Positions 34,518 through 44,038 of a stretch of 64,000 bases of DNA are shown piece after piece. The notes below the pieces were generated by a model that saw only the letters and a list, made by a program, of their open reading frames with translations, searched no databases and was not told where the DNA came from. Position numbers and translations under genes: made by a program. The DNA comes from Cryptomeria japonica (Eukaryota; Streptophyta; Pinopsida; Cupressales; Cupressaceae): positions 54,266,636 to 54,330,635 of the forward strand of contig NC_081414.1 in NCBI RefSeq assembly GCF_030272615.1, written 5' to 3'. Every line of letters begins with the position of its first letter. Position 1 is the stretch's first letter.

Positions 34518-36881
34518 CTACATTTCCTTTAGCACTAGTTTTCCTACTTCATTGCTTACCGGTGGCATCTGTTCCGGAGCCTTTAGCTCTGTCGGTTTTT
34601 CTGTTTGTGCCTCAGATTCCATCTTTTTCCCTATATCCTCTACCGGTTGCTCTGTATCTCCTGTTACCAGAGGCTCTTTAGCCATATCTGATTTTTCACT
34701 TGTGTCTTTATCAACTATTATGTTGATCTTTTGGGTATCAACATTTACAGTGTATAGGACTTCAGGATTTGTATTGTTGTCCTTTGCATCCATGCTTTCA
34801 GCTGCCAGTTGGTTTTCAGGGATTGTAATTGTTACAGGTGGAGGTAGGTTATCTTTAACCTTTATGCTTGGAGGTCCACCAATTTTTCCTTTCCCTTTTT
34901 CCTTATCCTTCTGATATACCTTAATAGGCTTGGGATTCCTATATTCTTCTTGCTTCTCTTTTTCAACCAAAAATATGTCCCAACCATCTTCTATTTCCTT
35001 TGAAACTTCTGTAACTCTACCTACCATTAGTGAAATATGTCGGTGTGTAGTGGAAAAAACTATCCAGTTAGCCTGAGCTATCAGATCATCAATTTCCTTT
35101 GGGGAGTTTACTGGATATACAGCAAGTAGTTTTTCTATTTTTATTTTCTTGTCTAGTTCAATTACTCCTTGCCTTCTGGCCTCAAGTCTTTTGTATAAGT
35201 CATCAGGAATTTCATTTATGACTTCCATCAAAAAAATTTTGAACATGTCCATGTGTAATATTACACTCTCCTCAACTTGCCCTTTCTCATCAACCGATAG
35301 GGTGTCATAAATTTTCCCTATGTTCTTTAGTTTTCCTTCCTCTGTGATCTCATTTAACAAAATGTCTAGAGGTACCAAGTCAATTTTTGCCTTTTTCTTT
35401 TTCTTAGGAGTCAACTTCTTTTTAGGTGTGACCTTTTTGACCAGAGATCTCACAGCTTGTTGCTTCTGCCTTGTCCTTCTAGGTGAAGGACTGGTTGCCA
35501 GTGAGGGATCTCTTTTCCTAACAACTCTTTTAAAGGTTGTTGGCATGTCTCCTTCTAAAGAAGTACCTACCAGTGATAGATGAGCTTCAGGTTGTAGGGC
35601 TGCCAACTCATCTTCAGTTATGCCGGTTTTCTTTAATACATCTTCCTTAATGGCTTTTGCTTGTCTGGATCCTTTTGTCACAAATGCCTCTACCTTCTTC
35701 ACTCTTTTCTTGGACTGTATTTGTTTTTCTATTGTTTCAGCACTACCAAATGCTTCCTCCTTAGGTTCATTGGGGACTTCCAGAAGTGCTTTGGCATAAG
35801 TTTCAACTATGTGGTCATCTATCTCATAGCCCATTTTTGTTACCCAGATTGTCCTTGGGATGACTGCTTCCATCCATATTTCATCCTTTTTGATAACAAA
35901 GCATATATCATCTTTGTATTTATCTACAATTTCTTGAGATAACCTTGTCCTTTTCTTCATTTTTGTCTTTAGTGCTTGGAAAAAGTCATGAATGTTGTTT
36001 TCCTTATTCTCACCCATGGTAATGAATAGTTCTATCAGTTGTTTTCCTACCAGTATGTCATATCCAATTTCTTTATATCCTATACCGGGAACTTGTTTTT
36101 TTATATGAAGCATTAGACACACTAACAGATTTCCAAATCTGAAGGTTCCTTTCTTATCCTTCTTTATCTTTCCAAGGTTGTCTATCAGTTCATCCTTTAA
36201 CCATTCACAGATGTCAATTTTTGCACTGTCTGTTATCATATCACAAGCACTCTTAATGCATAAACTTGAAACTGAGTTAAGTCTATTGGCATGAGTGGCT
36301 TTGTAACCTAATATCATACTTATGAATCTCACATTTGTATCCTTTACATCATTAACCCTTAAAGATCTTTTATCAAATGTTGCACCTGTTAGGTTTATGA
36401 CTAAATCATTTGAAACTTTCTTGTTTTTGTCTGGTCTTTTACTGGTGGCTGGTAACCCTATGATAGCCTTTACTACTTGCTTGGTGATCTTATGAATTGC
36501 ATCTAACCAGAAAAATTCTCCGTGAACTCTGCTTAACACTATCCTAATCACATCCTTAGGAAATTCAGGAATGCTAAGGATTTCTATGAATCCTAGGGTT
36601 TCAATGATTTTGTGTTCAGCTTTGACATTGTCGGTATCATCACATATCTCAGTTTTGTACATGGTTTTGATTTCCTCATCTCCGAACTCTTCAATATTGC
36701 AGTGAATATACATTCTAGGGTCTTCAGCATATACAACACCTTTAGGGATTTGAGAAAGTGCACCTAAGGTATCATCCTTCTTTGCTATTTTGGGGACCAA
36801 CTGAAATATGGGCCTAGGTCTTTTAATTACTTCCACAATAGTAGGGTTCGCTATGTATTCAATTGCAGAGGTGGATGCCAT
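34518..36881 (-). CDS. Large protein of unknown function in element A (787 aa)
   Basis: The longest intact frame in the window, starting MASTSAIEYIANPT. Residues 1-370 look globular and hold the best conserved motifs: FFWLDAIHKITKQVVKAIIGLP (about 123-144), KIDICEWLKDELIDNLGKI (about 225-243) and FGNLLVCLMLHIKKQVPG (about 252-269). Residues about 400-520 are strongly basic (RKRDPSLATSPSPRRTRQ, then KKKLTPKKKKKAK), like a nucleic-acid-binding or nuclear-targeting region. A helical block with SVDEKGQVEESVI and EIPDDLYKRLEARRQ follows, then an acidic/Pro tail. No catalytic motif, zinc finger, signal peptide or membrane segment seen. Its homologue in element B aligns in all three parts. The N-terminal layout vaguely recalls the angiosperm domain annotated as putative plant transposon protein. 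Function unknown. Confidence 0.8.
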   Translation of the reverse strand: MASTSAIEYIANPTIVEVIKRPRPIFQLVPKIAKKDDTLGALSQIPKGVVYAEDPRMYIHCNIEEFGDEEIKTMYKTEICDDTDNVKAEHKIIETLGFIEILSIPEFPKDVIRIVLSRVHGEFFWLDAIHKITKQVVKAIIGLPATSKRPDKNKKVSNDLVINLTGATFDKRSLRVNDVKDTNVRFISMILGYKATHANRLNSVSSLCIKSACDMITDSAKIDICEWLKDELIDNLGKIKKDKKGTFRFGNLLVCLMLHIKKQVPGIGYKEIGYDILVGKQLIELFITMGENKENNIHDFFQALKTKMKKRTRLSQEIVDKYKDDICFVIKKDEIWMEAVIPRTIWVTKMGYEIDDHIVETYAKALLEVPNEPKEEAFGSAETIEKQIQSKKRVKKVEAFVTKGSRQAKAIKEDVLKKTGITEDELAALQPEAHLSLVGTSLEGDMPTTFKRVVRKRDPSLATSPSPRRTRQKQQAVRSLVKKVTPKKKLTPKKKKKAKIDLVPLDILLNEITEEGKLKNIGKIYDTLSVDEKGQVEESVILHMDMFKIFLMEVINEIPDDLYKRLEARRQGVIELDKKIKIEKLLAVYPVNSPKEIDDLIAQANWIVFSTTHRHISLMVGRVTEVSKEIEDGWDIFLVEKEKQEEYRNPKPIKVYQKDKEKGKGKIGGPPSIKVKDNLPPPVTITIPENQLAAESMDAKDNNTNPEVLYTVNVDTQKINIIVDKDTSEKSDMAKEPLVTGDTEQPVEDIGKKMESEAQTEKPTELKAPEQMPPVSNEVGKLVLKEM

Positions 36882-37144
36882 GATAAAATACCTTTTTTTG
36901 TCTTGGATGGATGATTGCTTGGAGTGTGCTTTCTTCTTGCTCGAAATGCCTTAGCTCGGAAATCTTCGCGCTCTCTAAAAGTTTGAAATCATGGTGAAAT
37001 GAAATTGAGCCAAAACCTTATTTTATAAAGTCTTTTTCGCTATCTACCACATTAATTGCATGCCAGTGAAGTATTCACTTAACTTTATTTTCCGATAATA
37101 AGTGATTTTCAACTTCTTTTCTCTAACCGAGGGAATAATAGCAC

Positions 37145-37783
37145 ATGCGTCATTAGATTGCCAAACCCTCAAGACAATTTTCTTCAATTAGATGAAGAGA
37201 TTCCTACCGGTGGAGCACTGCTCTGTCTTGCTGGTGAGGCATCACTCTATCTTGCCAGTGGAGCATTTGTTGGTTCTACCGGTGGAGGAGTATTCCCAGT
37301 ATTTAGATCAGCTTTTCTAATCCATTTCTTTGAGAATTCTTGCTTAACCTCTTAAACTTTTTCTTTACCTTTCAAGCTAGCACTTTTGTTGTCTATCGAT
37401 GTACCTTTACTTCTACAAAATTTAGCAATATGCCCAATCTTGTTACATGCATAACAAGTTACATTATTTTTCTGAATAGCTTTCCCATAACCTATGCCAA
37501 TTTGTGTTCTTCATTGATTAGATAGATGTCCAAATCTTCCACAAATATAACATCTCACATTCATTCTGCAGTTTTCAGAGTTATGACCAACTTTGTTGCA
37601 TTTGGAGCATTGACCAGTGGGTGGATTGATATTCTGATAATTCCTAGATCTACATTCATTTGCCCTATGACCATATTTATTACAGTTAAAGCATTTTCCA
37701 TTGAATTTATAAGTATTAGGTGGTCTTACTAGTTTGTTGTGATCCTGAGTATTTGAAGTACCGGAGCTTTCTCCAACTTCAAA
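37145..37783 (-). pseudogene. Element A Gag-like region with four CCHC knuckles
   Basis: Continuing from the coiled-coil frame, the minus strand encodes four zinc knuckles: CFNCNKYGHRANEC, CSKCNKVGHNSENC, CYICGRFGHLSNQ (its last Cys replaced by a stop) and CYACNKIGHIAKFC. A Pro/Ala-rich end (about 37180-37300) follows. Knuckle arrays bind nucleic acid; Copia-1 Gag has only one. A stop just after the coiled coil (37784) and the stop inside knuckle three mean the array is not open in this copy. Confidence 0.78.
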
Positions 37784-38368
37784 TCAAATTCCAAAAGTGT
37801 CACCTTTGGGTTTTTGATTCCTCAATAAGGTACCAAGTTCTTCTGAGCTTTTCTTGAATTTTTCTTTATGTTGATTTGCAGTTTCCAATTCCCTTTCCAA
37901 GATTTCTTTTTGTCTCATTAGTTCATTTGAGTCATTCTGAGTATGCATCAGATCTGTCTTCAACATGTCATTTTCATAGCTAAGTCTTTTGTTCTCATTT
38001 GCTGCATAACTTAGTCTTCTGGTCAATTCTTCTTCATTTTTCTTTCTGTCCTCAATCTCTTTGCAAAATCTCATAGTCATATCCTGCATTTCATTTTTTG
38101 TTGTCATGATCTCTTGTTTCAACTGGCTTATCATATCATTAAGTGATTCCTTTTCATCATTCTCATTTTGCAATTTTTCACAAAGTTCTCTTCTCTTATT
38201 TCTTGTAACAGTAAGATTTTCTTGAAGTGCCTGAATGATATCCTGAGCTACTCTTAAATCATCTTTTAATTTGATATTTTTCAACTTCTTTGCATCATAG
38301 TCAGTAAGAGCTCCTTCAAGTTGCTTCATTAGATTTTTCATCTTTACCAGTGTCAAGATCTTCCTCAA
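37784..38368 (-). CDS. Coiled-coil Gag-like protein of element A (194 aa)
   Basis: Open frame starting MRKILTLVKMKNLMKQLEG, about 30 bases inside the primer site. Almost the whole protein is a predicted long coiled coil (for example EKESLNDMISQLKQEIMTTK and KRLSYENDMLKTDLMHTQND) with heptad-like Leu/Ile/Met spacing. It ends FKKSSEELGTLLRNQKPKGD, which resembles the junction before zinc knuckles in plant copia Gags. There is no UBN2 capsid segment, so this may be a Gag remnant in which the capsid region was lost. Element B has the same arrangement. Confidence 0.75.
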   Translation of the reverse strand: MRKILTLVKMKNLMKQLEGALTDYDAKKLKNIKLKDDLRVAQDIIQALQENLTVTRNKRRELCEKLQNENDEKESLNDMISQLKQEIMTTKNEMQDMTMRFCKEIEDRKKNEEELTRRLSYAANENKRLSYENDMLKTDLMHTQNDSNELMRQKEILERELETANQHKEKFKKSSEELGTLLRNQKPKGDTFGI

Positions 38369-38397
38369 GCTATTAGGCTTCTAAAAATAGAGGACCA

Positions 38398-38412
38398 AGC
38401 TCTGATACCAAT
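38398..38412 (-). promoter_or_regulatory. Primer-binding site of element A
   Basis: The minus strand reads ATTGGTATCAGAGCT, containing the full TGGTATCAGAGC complement of initiator-Met tRNA, one base or so from the LTR. Confidence 0.9.
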
Positions 38413-39221
38413 TGTTTGGGTTCCCATAGATACTGAGAGGGGGGGGTGAATCAGTATCTAACTGGTATTCAAATTTTCTTAAGTTAAAACATGCAGAACA
38501 TAAAGTAGCAGTATACCGGTATGCAAGAATTAATGTAATAAACAGAATCAAAAACATCCACATGAAAAGAACACCATAACACAAGATGTTTAATGAGGAA
38601 AACCGGTGTGGGAAAAACCTCGGTGGGATTTGTGACCCACAATATTCACTTACTGGCCAATAAGAGAATATTACTTACAATAGGGGCCTGCACATGCAGG
38701 AAGGCCAATTGCTTAGAGCTCACTGCTCAATGAGAAGTCACACTAACTTACAATGAGGATTATACTAATCCAATGATCTGTACTGCTTTACAATAGCATC
38801 TCCAATGCTAGATTCAGTACTAGTTCTAACTCTATTCTTTACATATACCCTTGACCTATAATTTGCACATTAGGCCTGCCTAATAATTTTCTTTTTGTTC
38901 ACTTCCTTACACTCTCAAATGTCTACAATGATCTCTTTTATATACAAGAGTCATTTTACAATTTGCCAAGTCGGCTTACAATAATAATCAAAATATTACA
39001 TATCAAAAATCCTGTCGGCCTCTGTGCCGGTATACATCTTTTCTTCTATGCCAGTGTCGGTGCCAGTGTAGAGTGATCTTGTTGATGTCGGTGCACTGTC
39101 TTGCTTGAATAATGCTTTGTCGGTATGATGTCTTGCCGGTGCCATAGGATTGCAAGGTTGCCATCAATGACAAAACCTTCAATCACACACAATGTCTCAT
39201 TGGAGTGTCCATATGCCAACA
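38413..39221 (-). repeat. 5' LTR of element A
   Basis: Plus-strand reading runs from TGTTTGGGTTCCCATAG to CCATATGCCAACA, 809 bases. The CCTGCA-CA-TGCAGG inverted repeat is at 38687-38700. GTGTA follows at 39222-39226. Confidence 0.92.
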
Positions 39222-39226
39222 GTGTA
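39222..39226. repeat. Right target-site duplication GTGTA of element A
   Basis: Identical to 32651-32655; removing element A and one copy joins 32655 to 39227 as continuous AT-rich transposon sequence. Confidence 0.9.
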
Positions 39227-39609
39227 ACAGTTCTCTATAAAGAGGATTTTATATATTAGAATTTTCCTAAAACATGTCTCAAAATGATTAAAATACTTGA
39301 ATCAAGGTCAAATACTAGTAATGTGAGATACATGATATGGATGATGACAAAGATGGTTGAGAATAAAGAGAATTTACTTGGATTATGATATACTCCTAAG
39401 TGTAGGGTACTTTTAAAAAATAGATTATACATGATGCAAGAATTTGGTCTTCATCATGGTACTTGTCTAGGGTGTCATAAGAATGGTTTTCACCCATGAC
39501 TAAAAAAATTATGTTTACTTTTCTCTCTTTCCGAGTTTTTATGCAAGACCAAATCCTTTAGGTGTGGATATGTTAAATGATACACAAGATATTTATAAGC
39601 TTTTAAAAA

Positions 39610-40990
39610 TCCTAGCCAAAAAATATAGGACACCAACTATGGACCTATTATGCAATGTCATGGCATAATAGGACTTATTATACTGTCATGGCATAACAGG
39701 TCCTATTATGCAATGACATGATATAATAGGTCCTATTATGCCATGACATGACATAATAGGTCCATAATTAGTCCTATCATACTAAGTAAACATGTCGAAT
39801 TAGTACTTCAGTGTTGGAGATGAATTAGATGATGAAGTTGGCAATTCGAGAAAATCATGTCATGCCATGGCTTAATAGGTCCTATTATGGACATATTATG
39901 CCATGATGGCATAATAGGTGGACTATTATGCAATGTTGTTTCATAATAGGACCTATTATGCCATCATGGCATAATAGATCCTATTATGCCATGACATGAT
40001 ATAATAGGACCAACTATGGACCTATTATGCAATTTCATGGCATAATAGGTCCATAATTGGTCCTATCATACTAAGTAAACATGTCGAATTAGCATAGTTT
40101 TAGTGTTGGAGATGAATTAGATGATGAAGTTGACTATTCAAGAAAATCATGTCATGTTATGGCTTAATAGGTCCTATTATGGACCTGTTATGCCATGATC
40201 GCATAATAGGTTGACTATTATGCAATGTCATGGTATAATAGGACCTATTATGCCATGACATGATATAATAGGACCAACTATGGACCTATTATGCAATTTC
40301 ATGGCATAATAGGTCCATAATTGGTCCTATCATACTAAGTAAACATGTCGAATTAGCATAGAATTAGTGTTTGAGATGAATTAGATGATGAAGTTGTCAA
40401 TTCGAGAAAATCATGTCATGTTGTGGCTTAATAGGTCCTATTATGGACCTGTTATGCCATGATGGCATAATAGATGGACTATTATGCAATGCCATGGCAT
40501 AATAGGACTTATTATGCCATGATGGCATAATAGGTCCTACTATTCCATGACATGATATAATAGGACCAACTATGGACCTATTATGCAATGTCATAGCATA
40601 ATAGGTCCATAATTGGTCCTATCATACTAAGTAAACATGTCGAATTAGCATAGAATTAGTGTTCGAGATGAATTAGATGATGAAGTTGGAAATTTGAGAA
40701 AATCATGTCATGTTGTGGCTTAATAGGTCCTATTATGGACCTGTTATGCCATGATGGCATAATAGATGGACTATTATGCAATGCCATGGCATAATAGGAC
40801 CTATTATGATTTGATGGCATAATAGGTCCTACTTTTCCATGACATGATATAATAGCACCAACTATGGACCTATTATGCAATTTCATGGCATAATTGAACA
40901 TATTATGTCATCATGGGATAATCTGTCCATAATTAGTCATTTTATCCCATGACATGACATAATAGGACAACAATAGGACCTTTATGCCAT
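39610..40990. repeat. Palindrome-rich tandem repeat, unit about 265-290 bp
   Basis: Roughly four to five degenerate units. The landmark CATGTCGAATTAG recurs at about 39792, 40081, 40345 and 40637, spacing 289, 264 and 292 bases. Each unit holds several inverted copies of CCTATTATGCCATG and CATGGCATAATAGG; one arm pair at about 39953 (TATTATGCCAT-C-ATGGCATAATA) is a perfect hairpin with a one-base centre. Open frames here (40397-40901 minus) are translations of the repeat. 39227-39609 has no gene. Confidence 0.85.
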
Positions 40991-41224
40991 GACATGGCAT
41001 AAACCTAAGCCTAAACTTTGATATCTAAAATTTGAAGAGTAATGTTAATTACTTTTAATGTTATACTAATAGTGGTAACTTTTGTATTGCCTAATGAGGA
41101 TTAAGAACAATTTTTGTACATATGTTCAATTTAAGGAATTGGAATGGTGGCTTTCTAGAAGTGGTTTAATTTTTTCATTTATTGGTTGAAAGGCCCAATA
41201 CCAAAAAAAATAATTCCTAGAAAC

Positions 41225-41420
41225 ATTTAACGGTCCTATTATGCCATTTCATTTGGTTTGGTTTGGTTTGTATTTGGTTTTGATTTCCATTTAGTTTCGG
41301 TTTTGTTTTGGTTTTGGTTTTGATTTTGTTTCGGTTTTGTTTTGGTTTTCGTTTTGATTTCCATTTAGTTCCAATTTTGTTTCGATTTGGTTTTTGTTTT
41401 GATGTTTCTGAGATATCTTG
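41225..41420 (+). repeat. T/G-biased tract of TTTTGGTT units
   Basis: About 180 bases composed almost wholly of TTTGG, TTTTGGTTT and TTTCGG words on the plus strand, hence strongly strand-asymmetric. It is a degenerate short repeat near the right end of the DNA transposon. 41420-41700 is AT-rich without a gene. Confidence 0.65.
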
Positions 41421-41699
41421 TATCTTGTAAATTTGATATTTTGTTTTGTTAACTATCTAGGTTTGGTTTTGATTTGTAAATTTGTTGATTAGAGTTTAGG
41501 GTTAACTATTGAAGAATATTTCAAATCAAAATTAAGAATTTACAAATGTAAAAACAAATTTATTTTTAGGCTACTTAAAAAAAAAACTAAAATAATACCA
41601 AAAAAATCTAAATAATACACAAAAAAATATGAAAATATACAAGAAAATTACAAAATGTGAAAATAGATGATTGAATGTGTACCTGGGATAGTGGTGGAG

Positions 41700-42015
41700 G
41701 CTTGAAATGGAATCCATAGCACGGGGGCCCATTTTTGATCTCCTGTTCTCACTTCAGTTCTAGGGTGAAAATGAAAAAATCGCCTTAAAAAAATGGTAAA
41801 ATACGATTTAGAAATGGGGGCCCAAACGGGACCCTGTTTTGTTTAAAAGTGGGCCCTCATTTTAGAACAAAACGAGGCCTTGTTTATTTTCGCTTCGGGC
41901 CCCCGTTACCTTTCATCTCAGGAGCCCAAAGCATAAACGGTCCCCCATTTTTAAATGTGTGTTTTCCAATGCGCAAACTTCTATGAATTTGTGACTCATT
42001 ACCTTGCACTTACCC
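41700..42015 (-). repeat. Right end of the DNA transposon: subterminal motifs and terminal repeat
   Basis: GC-rich words lie at 41721-41730 (CGGGGGCCC), 41811-41835 (AAATGGGGGCCC, then ACGGGACCC), 41851-41868 (GGGCCCTCATTTTAG), 41896-41904 (GGGCCCCCG) and 41939-41957 (GGTCCCCCATTTTTAAA). The last is inverted relative to AAAAATGGGGGGCC at 16127-16140. The terminal repeat CTTGCACTTACCC is 42003-42015. Confidence 0.72.
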
Positions 42016-42019
42016 ACAT
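42016..42019. repeat. Right target-site duplication ACAT
   Basis: Direct copy of 15255-15258, followed by Copia-B gag coding sequence in the phase expected from the left fragment. Confidence 0.82.
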
Positions 42020-42562
42020 TCTGATTAGGAAATTATATGCTTTTGAGCTTGAAGAATTTGACCTTCTAGAGCTGCAAAGTCTGAACTTGCTTTTCATGCA
42101 TCATCGTCTACTGGCAAAAGTGATTGGAAAGCGTTATATGGAAAAGAATTGGAAGGTATGAGGAAAGAGTATGAAGAATTTGAGAAACTTGAAGCCTTAT
42201 TTGCTAGAAGAGTACCTAAAGGACTGACAAGAAGTAAGTATGAAGGAAAAGCACCTTTTAAATGTTTTGCATGTAATAAGATTGGTCATTTTGCATCTAG
42301 ATGTCCTGAAAGGAATGGAAGATTTGAAGAAAGAGTTAAGAAATCATTTAAGCCTAATCAAAACAGATATAGATTCAAGAAAATTAAACAATGCTACATA
42401 ACGGATGAGGAAGGAGTAAGTGATTACTCTGAGGATAAACCGACAACAAACTCTGCTAATGGATCTGACAATGAAAAGGAATGGGTGTTCTATTCTTTAA
42501 AGGAAGATGAACTAGAACCATCTATCATGAATGAAGATAAGGCCCTGGTAGGAAAATTTTAA
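42020..42562 (+). pseudogene. Copia-B gag, C-terminal part
   Basis: Coding starts at the junction with FELEEFDL, the counterpart of FEIEEFGL in Copia-1 Gag. A frame slip near 42150 leads to the open piece 42149-42562, with the Glu/Lys helix, ARRVPKGLTRSKYEGKAPFK and the zinc knuckle CFACNKIGHFASRC. A longer acidic tail than Copia-1 (EDKPTTNSANGSDNEKEW) follows before the protease. Confidence 0.85.
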
Positions 42563-42890
42563 GACAAGGATGAATGGGTAATTGATAGTGGATGCTCACA
42601 TCATATGAGTAGAGATTAAAGAAATTTTTTGTCCCTGCAAGAATACAATGGCGGTCAAGTTAGATTTGGAGATGACAAAGCATGTATGATCAAAGGTAGA
42701 GGTATTATTTCTCTGGATGGAAAGCATAATACTGATAATGTCTATTATGTAGAAGGTGTTAAGGACAATATTTTAAGTGTTGGTCAATTGGTGGACAAGG
42801 GATTCCAACTTCAGTTTAAAGATAAAACATGCAAACTTATTAACAAAACTAGTTTGGAGATTGCAATTGGTACTTAGACTGGAGGTAATA
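42563..42890 (+). pseudogene. Copia-B protease
   Basis: EWVIDSGCSHHMSRD carries an intact D-S-G catalytic triplet; a TAA follows at once near 42617. The open piece 42629-42877 continues with EYNGGQVRFGDDKACMIKGRG and YYVEGVKDNILSVGQLVDKG, the usual link to integrase. Confidence 0.85.
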
Positions 42891-43960
42891 TCTTTCACTT
42901 GAACACTGGTAATAAGACATGTTTGATTGCCCATATTGATGAGAGTTGGTTATGGCATAAGAGGTTGTGTCATGTTAATTTTGATTGTATTGTTAAGATC
43001 AGTTCAACAAAGGCAGTTAGAGATATACATAAGATTATAAAGCCTCATAATTCGGTATGTAGGGAATGCCAATTGGGAAAGTGAGTTAGAACATCTTTTA
43101 AGAGCATACATGATAAATCTAATGATGTGCTTGATTTGATTCACACTGACTTATGTGGTCCAACAAGGACTAGATTCTTTCAAGGTGATAGGTATTTCAT
43201 GCTGATAATTGATGACTTTTCTAGAATGATGTGGGTTACTTTTCTTAGGGAGAAGTTTGAAGCTTTTGAGAAATTCAAGATCTTTAAAGAAAAGGTGGAA
43301 ATAGAAATAGGATTGAAAATCAAATGTATAAGATCAGATCAAGGTGGTGAGTTCACTTCTCATGAATTTAACAGTTATTGTGAGACAAATGGAATTAAGA
43401 GACAACTATCTGCAGCTCAGACTCCTCGGCAGAATGGAGTAGTGGAAAGGAAGAATAGAACTATTTTGGATGCAGCAAGAACTATGATGATGGAAGCCAA
43501 ATTACCTCACATTTATGAGAGAGAAGCAGTGAGTACAACAGTCTACACATTCAACAAAGTTCACATCAAAGGTGAAACCAGTAAGACCCCTTATAAGTTA
43601 TGGTCTGGACATACACCTACTGTGAAATATTTCAGAATTTTTGGAAGTAAATGTTATATCAAAAGGGATGATTCAACTAGGAAGTTTGATTCTAGATGTG
43701 ATGAAGGCATATTTCTTGGATATTCAATTCAAAGAAAAGCATATAGATGTTATAAAAAAAGGTTGCAGAAAATTGTGGAGAGCGCTAATGTGAAAGTGGA
43801 TGAGCAATACAAAAATCAATCTATATCATATGATAGGGAACTGGCAGTGGAAATGATCATAACTGAACCGGAAATGCCTCAAGCAGTACACGACACTAAG
43901 ATAGTTACACCAATACAATAAAAAAATTCAACTGTGACTGATGACCAGAACGGTGAACCT
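42891..43960 (+). pseudogene. Copia-B integrase
   Basis: HHCC module in HIDESWLWHKRLCHVNF and CRECQLGK, one TGA at about 43082, then 264 open codons with the DDE core: D in LIHTDLCGPT, D in LIIDDFSRMMW, E in VVERKNRTILDAA. FGSKCYIKRDDSTRKFDSR and GIFLGYS mark the C-terminal region. All three catalytic residues are present; the stop before the core is the main lesion. Confidence 0.88.
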
Positions 43961-44038
43961 AAAGTTTAGAAGACACCAAGGTATGTAAGGTTAAATTATT
44001 TTGAAGATCAAATCATTGGAGATAGGAACAAGGGAGTT

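Larger units (their letters stand above)
32656..39221 (-). mobile_element. Element A: pol-less LTR retrotransposon with a novel large ORF
   Basis: A structurally complete 6,566-bp insertion: two LTRs of 808 and 809 bp, perfect 5-bp duplication, initiator-Met primer site (38398-38411 region) and purine tract (33464-33480). The 4.9-kb interior holds, in transcription order, a coiled-coil gene, four CCHC knuckles, an intact 787-codon frame and a helical tail. No trace of protease, integrase, RT or RNase H was found on either strand. It must be mobilised in trans; copia elements such as Copia-1 and Copia-B share its primer site, purine tract and LTR-edge motifs. Confidence 0.88.
15259..42015. mobile_element. 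Large two-gene DNA transposon carrying nested LTR elements
   Basis: A 26,757-bp insertion inside Copia-B gag. Its ends are inverted copies of GGGTAAGTGCAAG, the flanks are direct ACAT repeats, and the interrupted gag frame resumes in register beyond it. Inside are a decayed DDE-type transposase-like gene on the plus strand (16355-18787 and 26949-27548), a convergent proline-rich gene on the minus strand (about 30040-30708), GC-rich subterminal motifs at both ends and a palindromic satellite. A gypsy element (18788-26948) and pol-less LTR element A (32656-39221) inserted later; without them and their duplications the transposon is about 12.0 kb. A 4-bp duplication is known for Sola and Ginger-type transposons; assignment to Sola is only a hypothesis. 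Confidence 0.75.

Noticed and set aside
34518-36881. The 787-aa protein as a classic envelope protein
   Set aside because: No signal peptide, no membrane segment and no Cys-rich ectodomain are visible; position alone is not enough.
40397-40901. Repeated minus-strand frames with NRSIVGPIISCHG-like units
   Set aside because: They are translations of the palindromic tandem repeat; frame and stops drift with the repeat units.
16122-41957. The inverted pair TTTTAAAAATGGGGG at 16122 and 41954 as the true transposon ends
   Set aside because: These lie inside the exact GGGTAAGTGCAAG termini, have no flanking duplication, and do not coincide with the break in copia gag.
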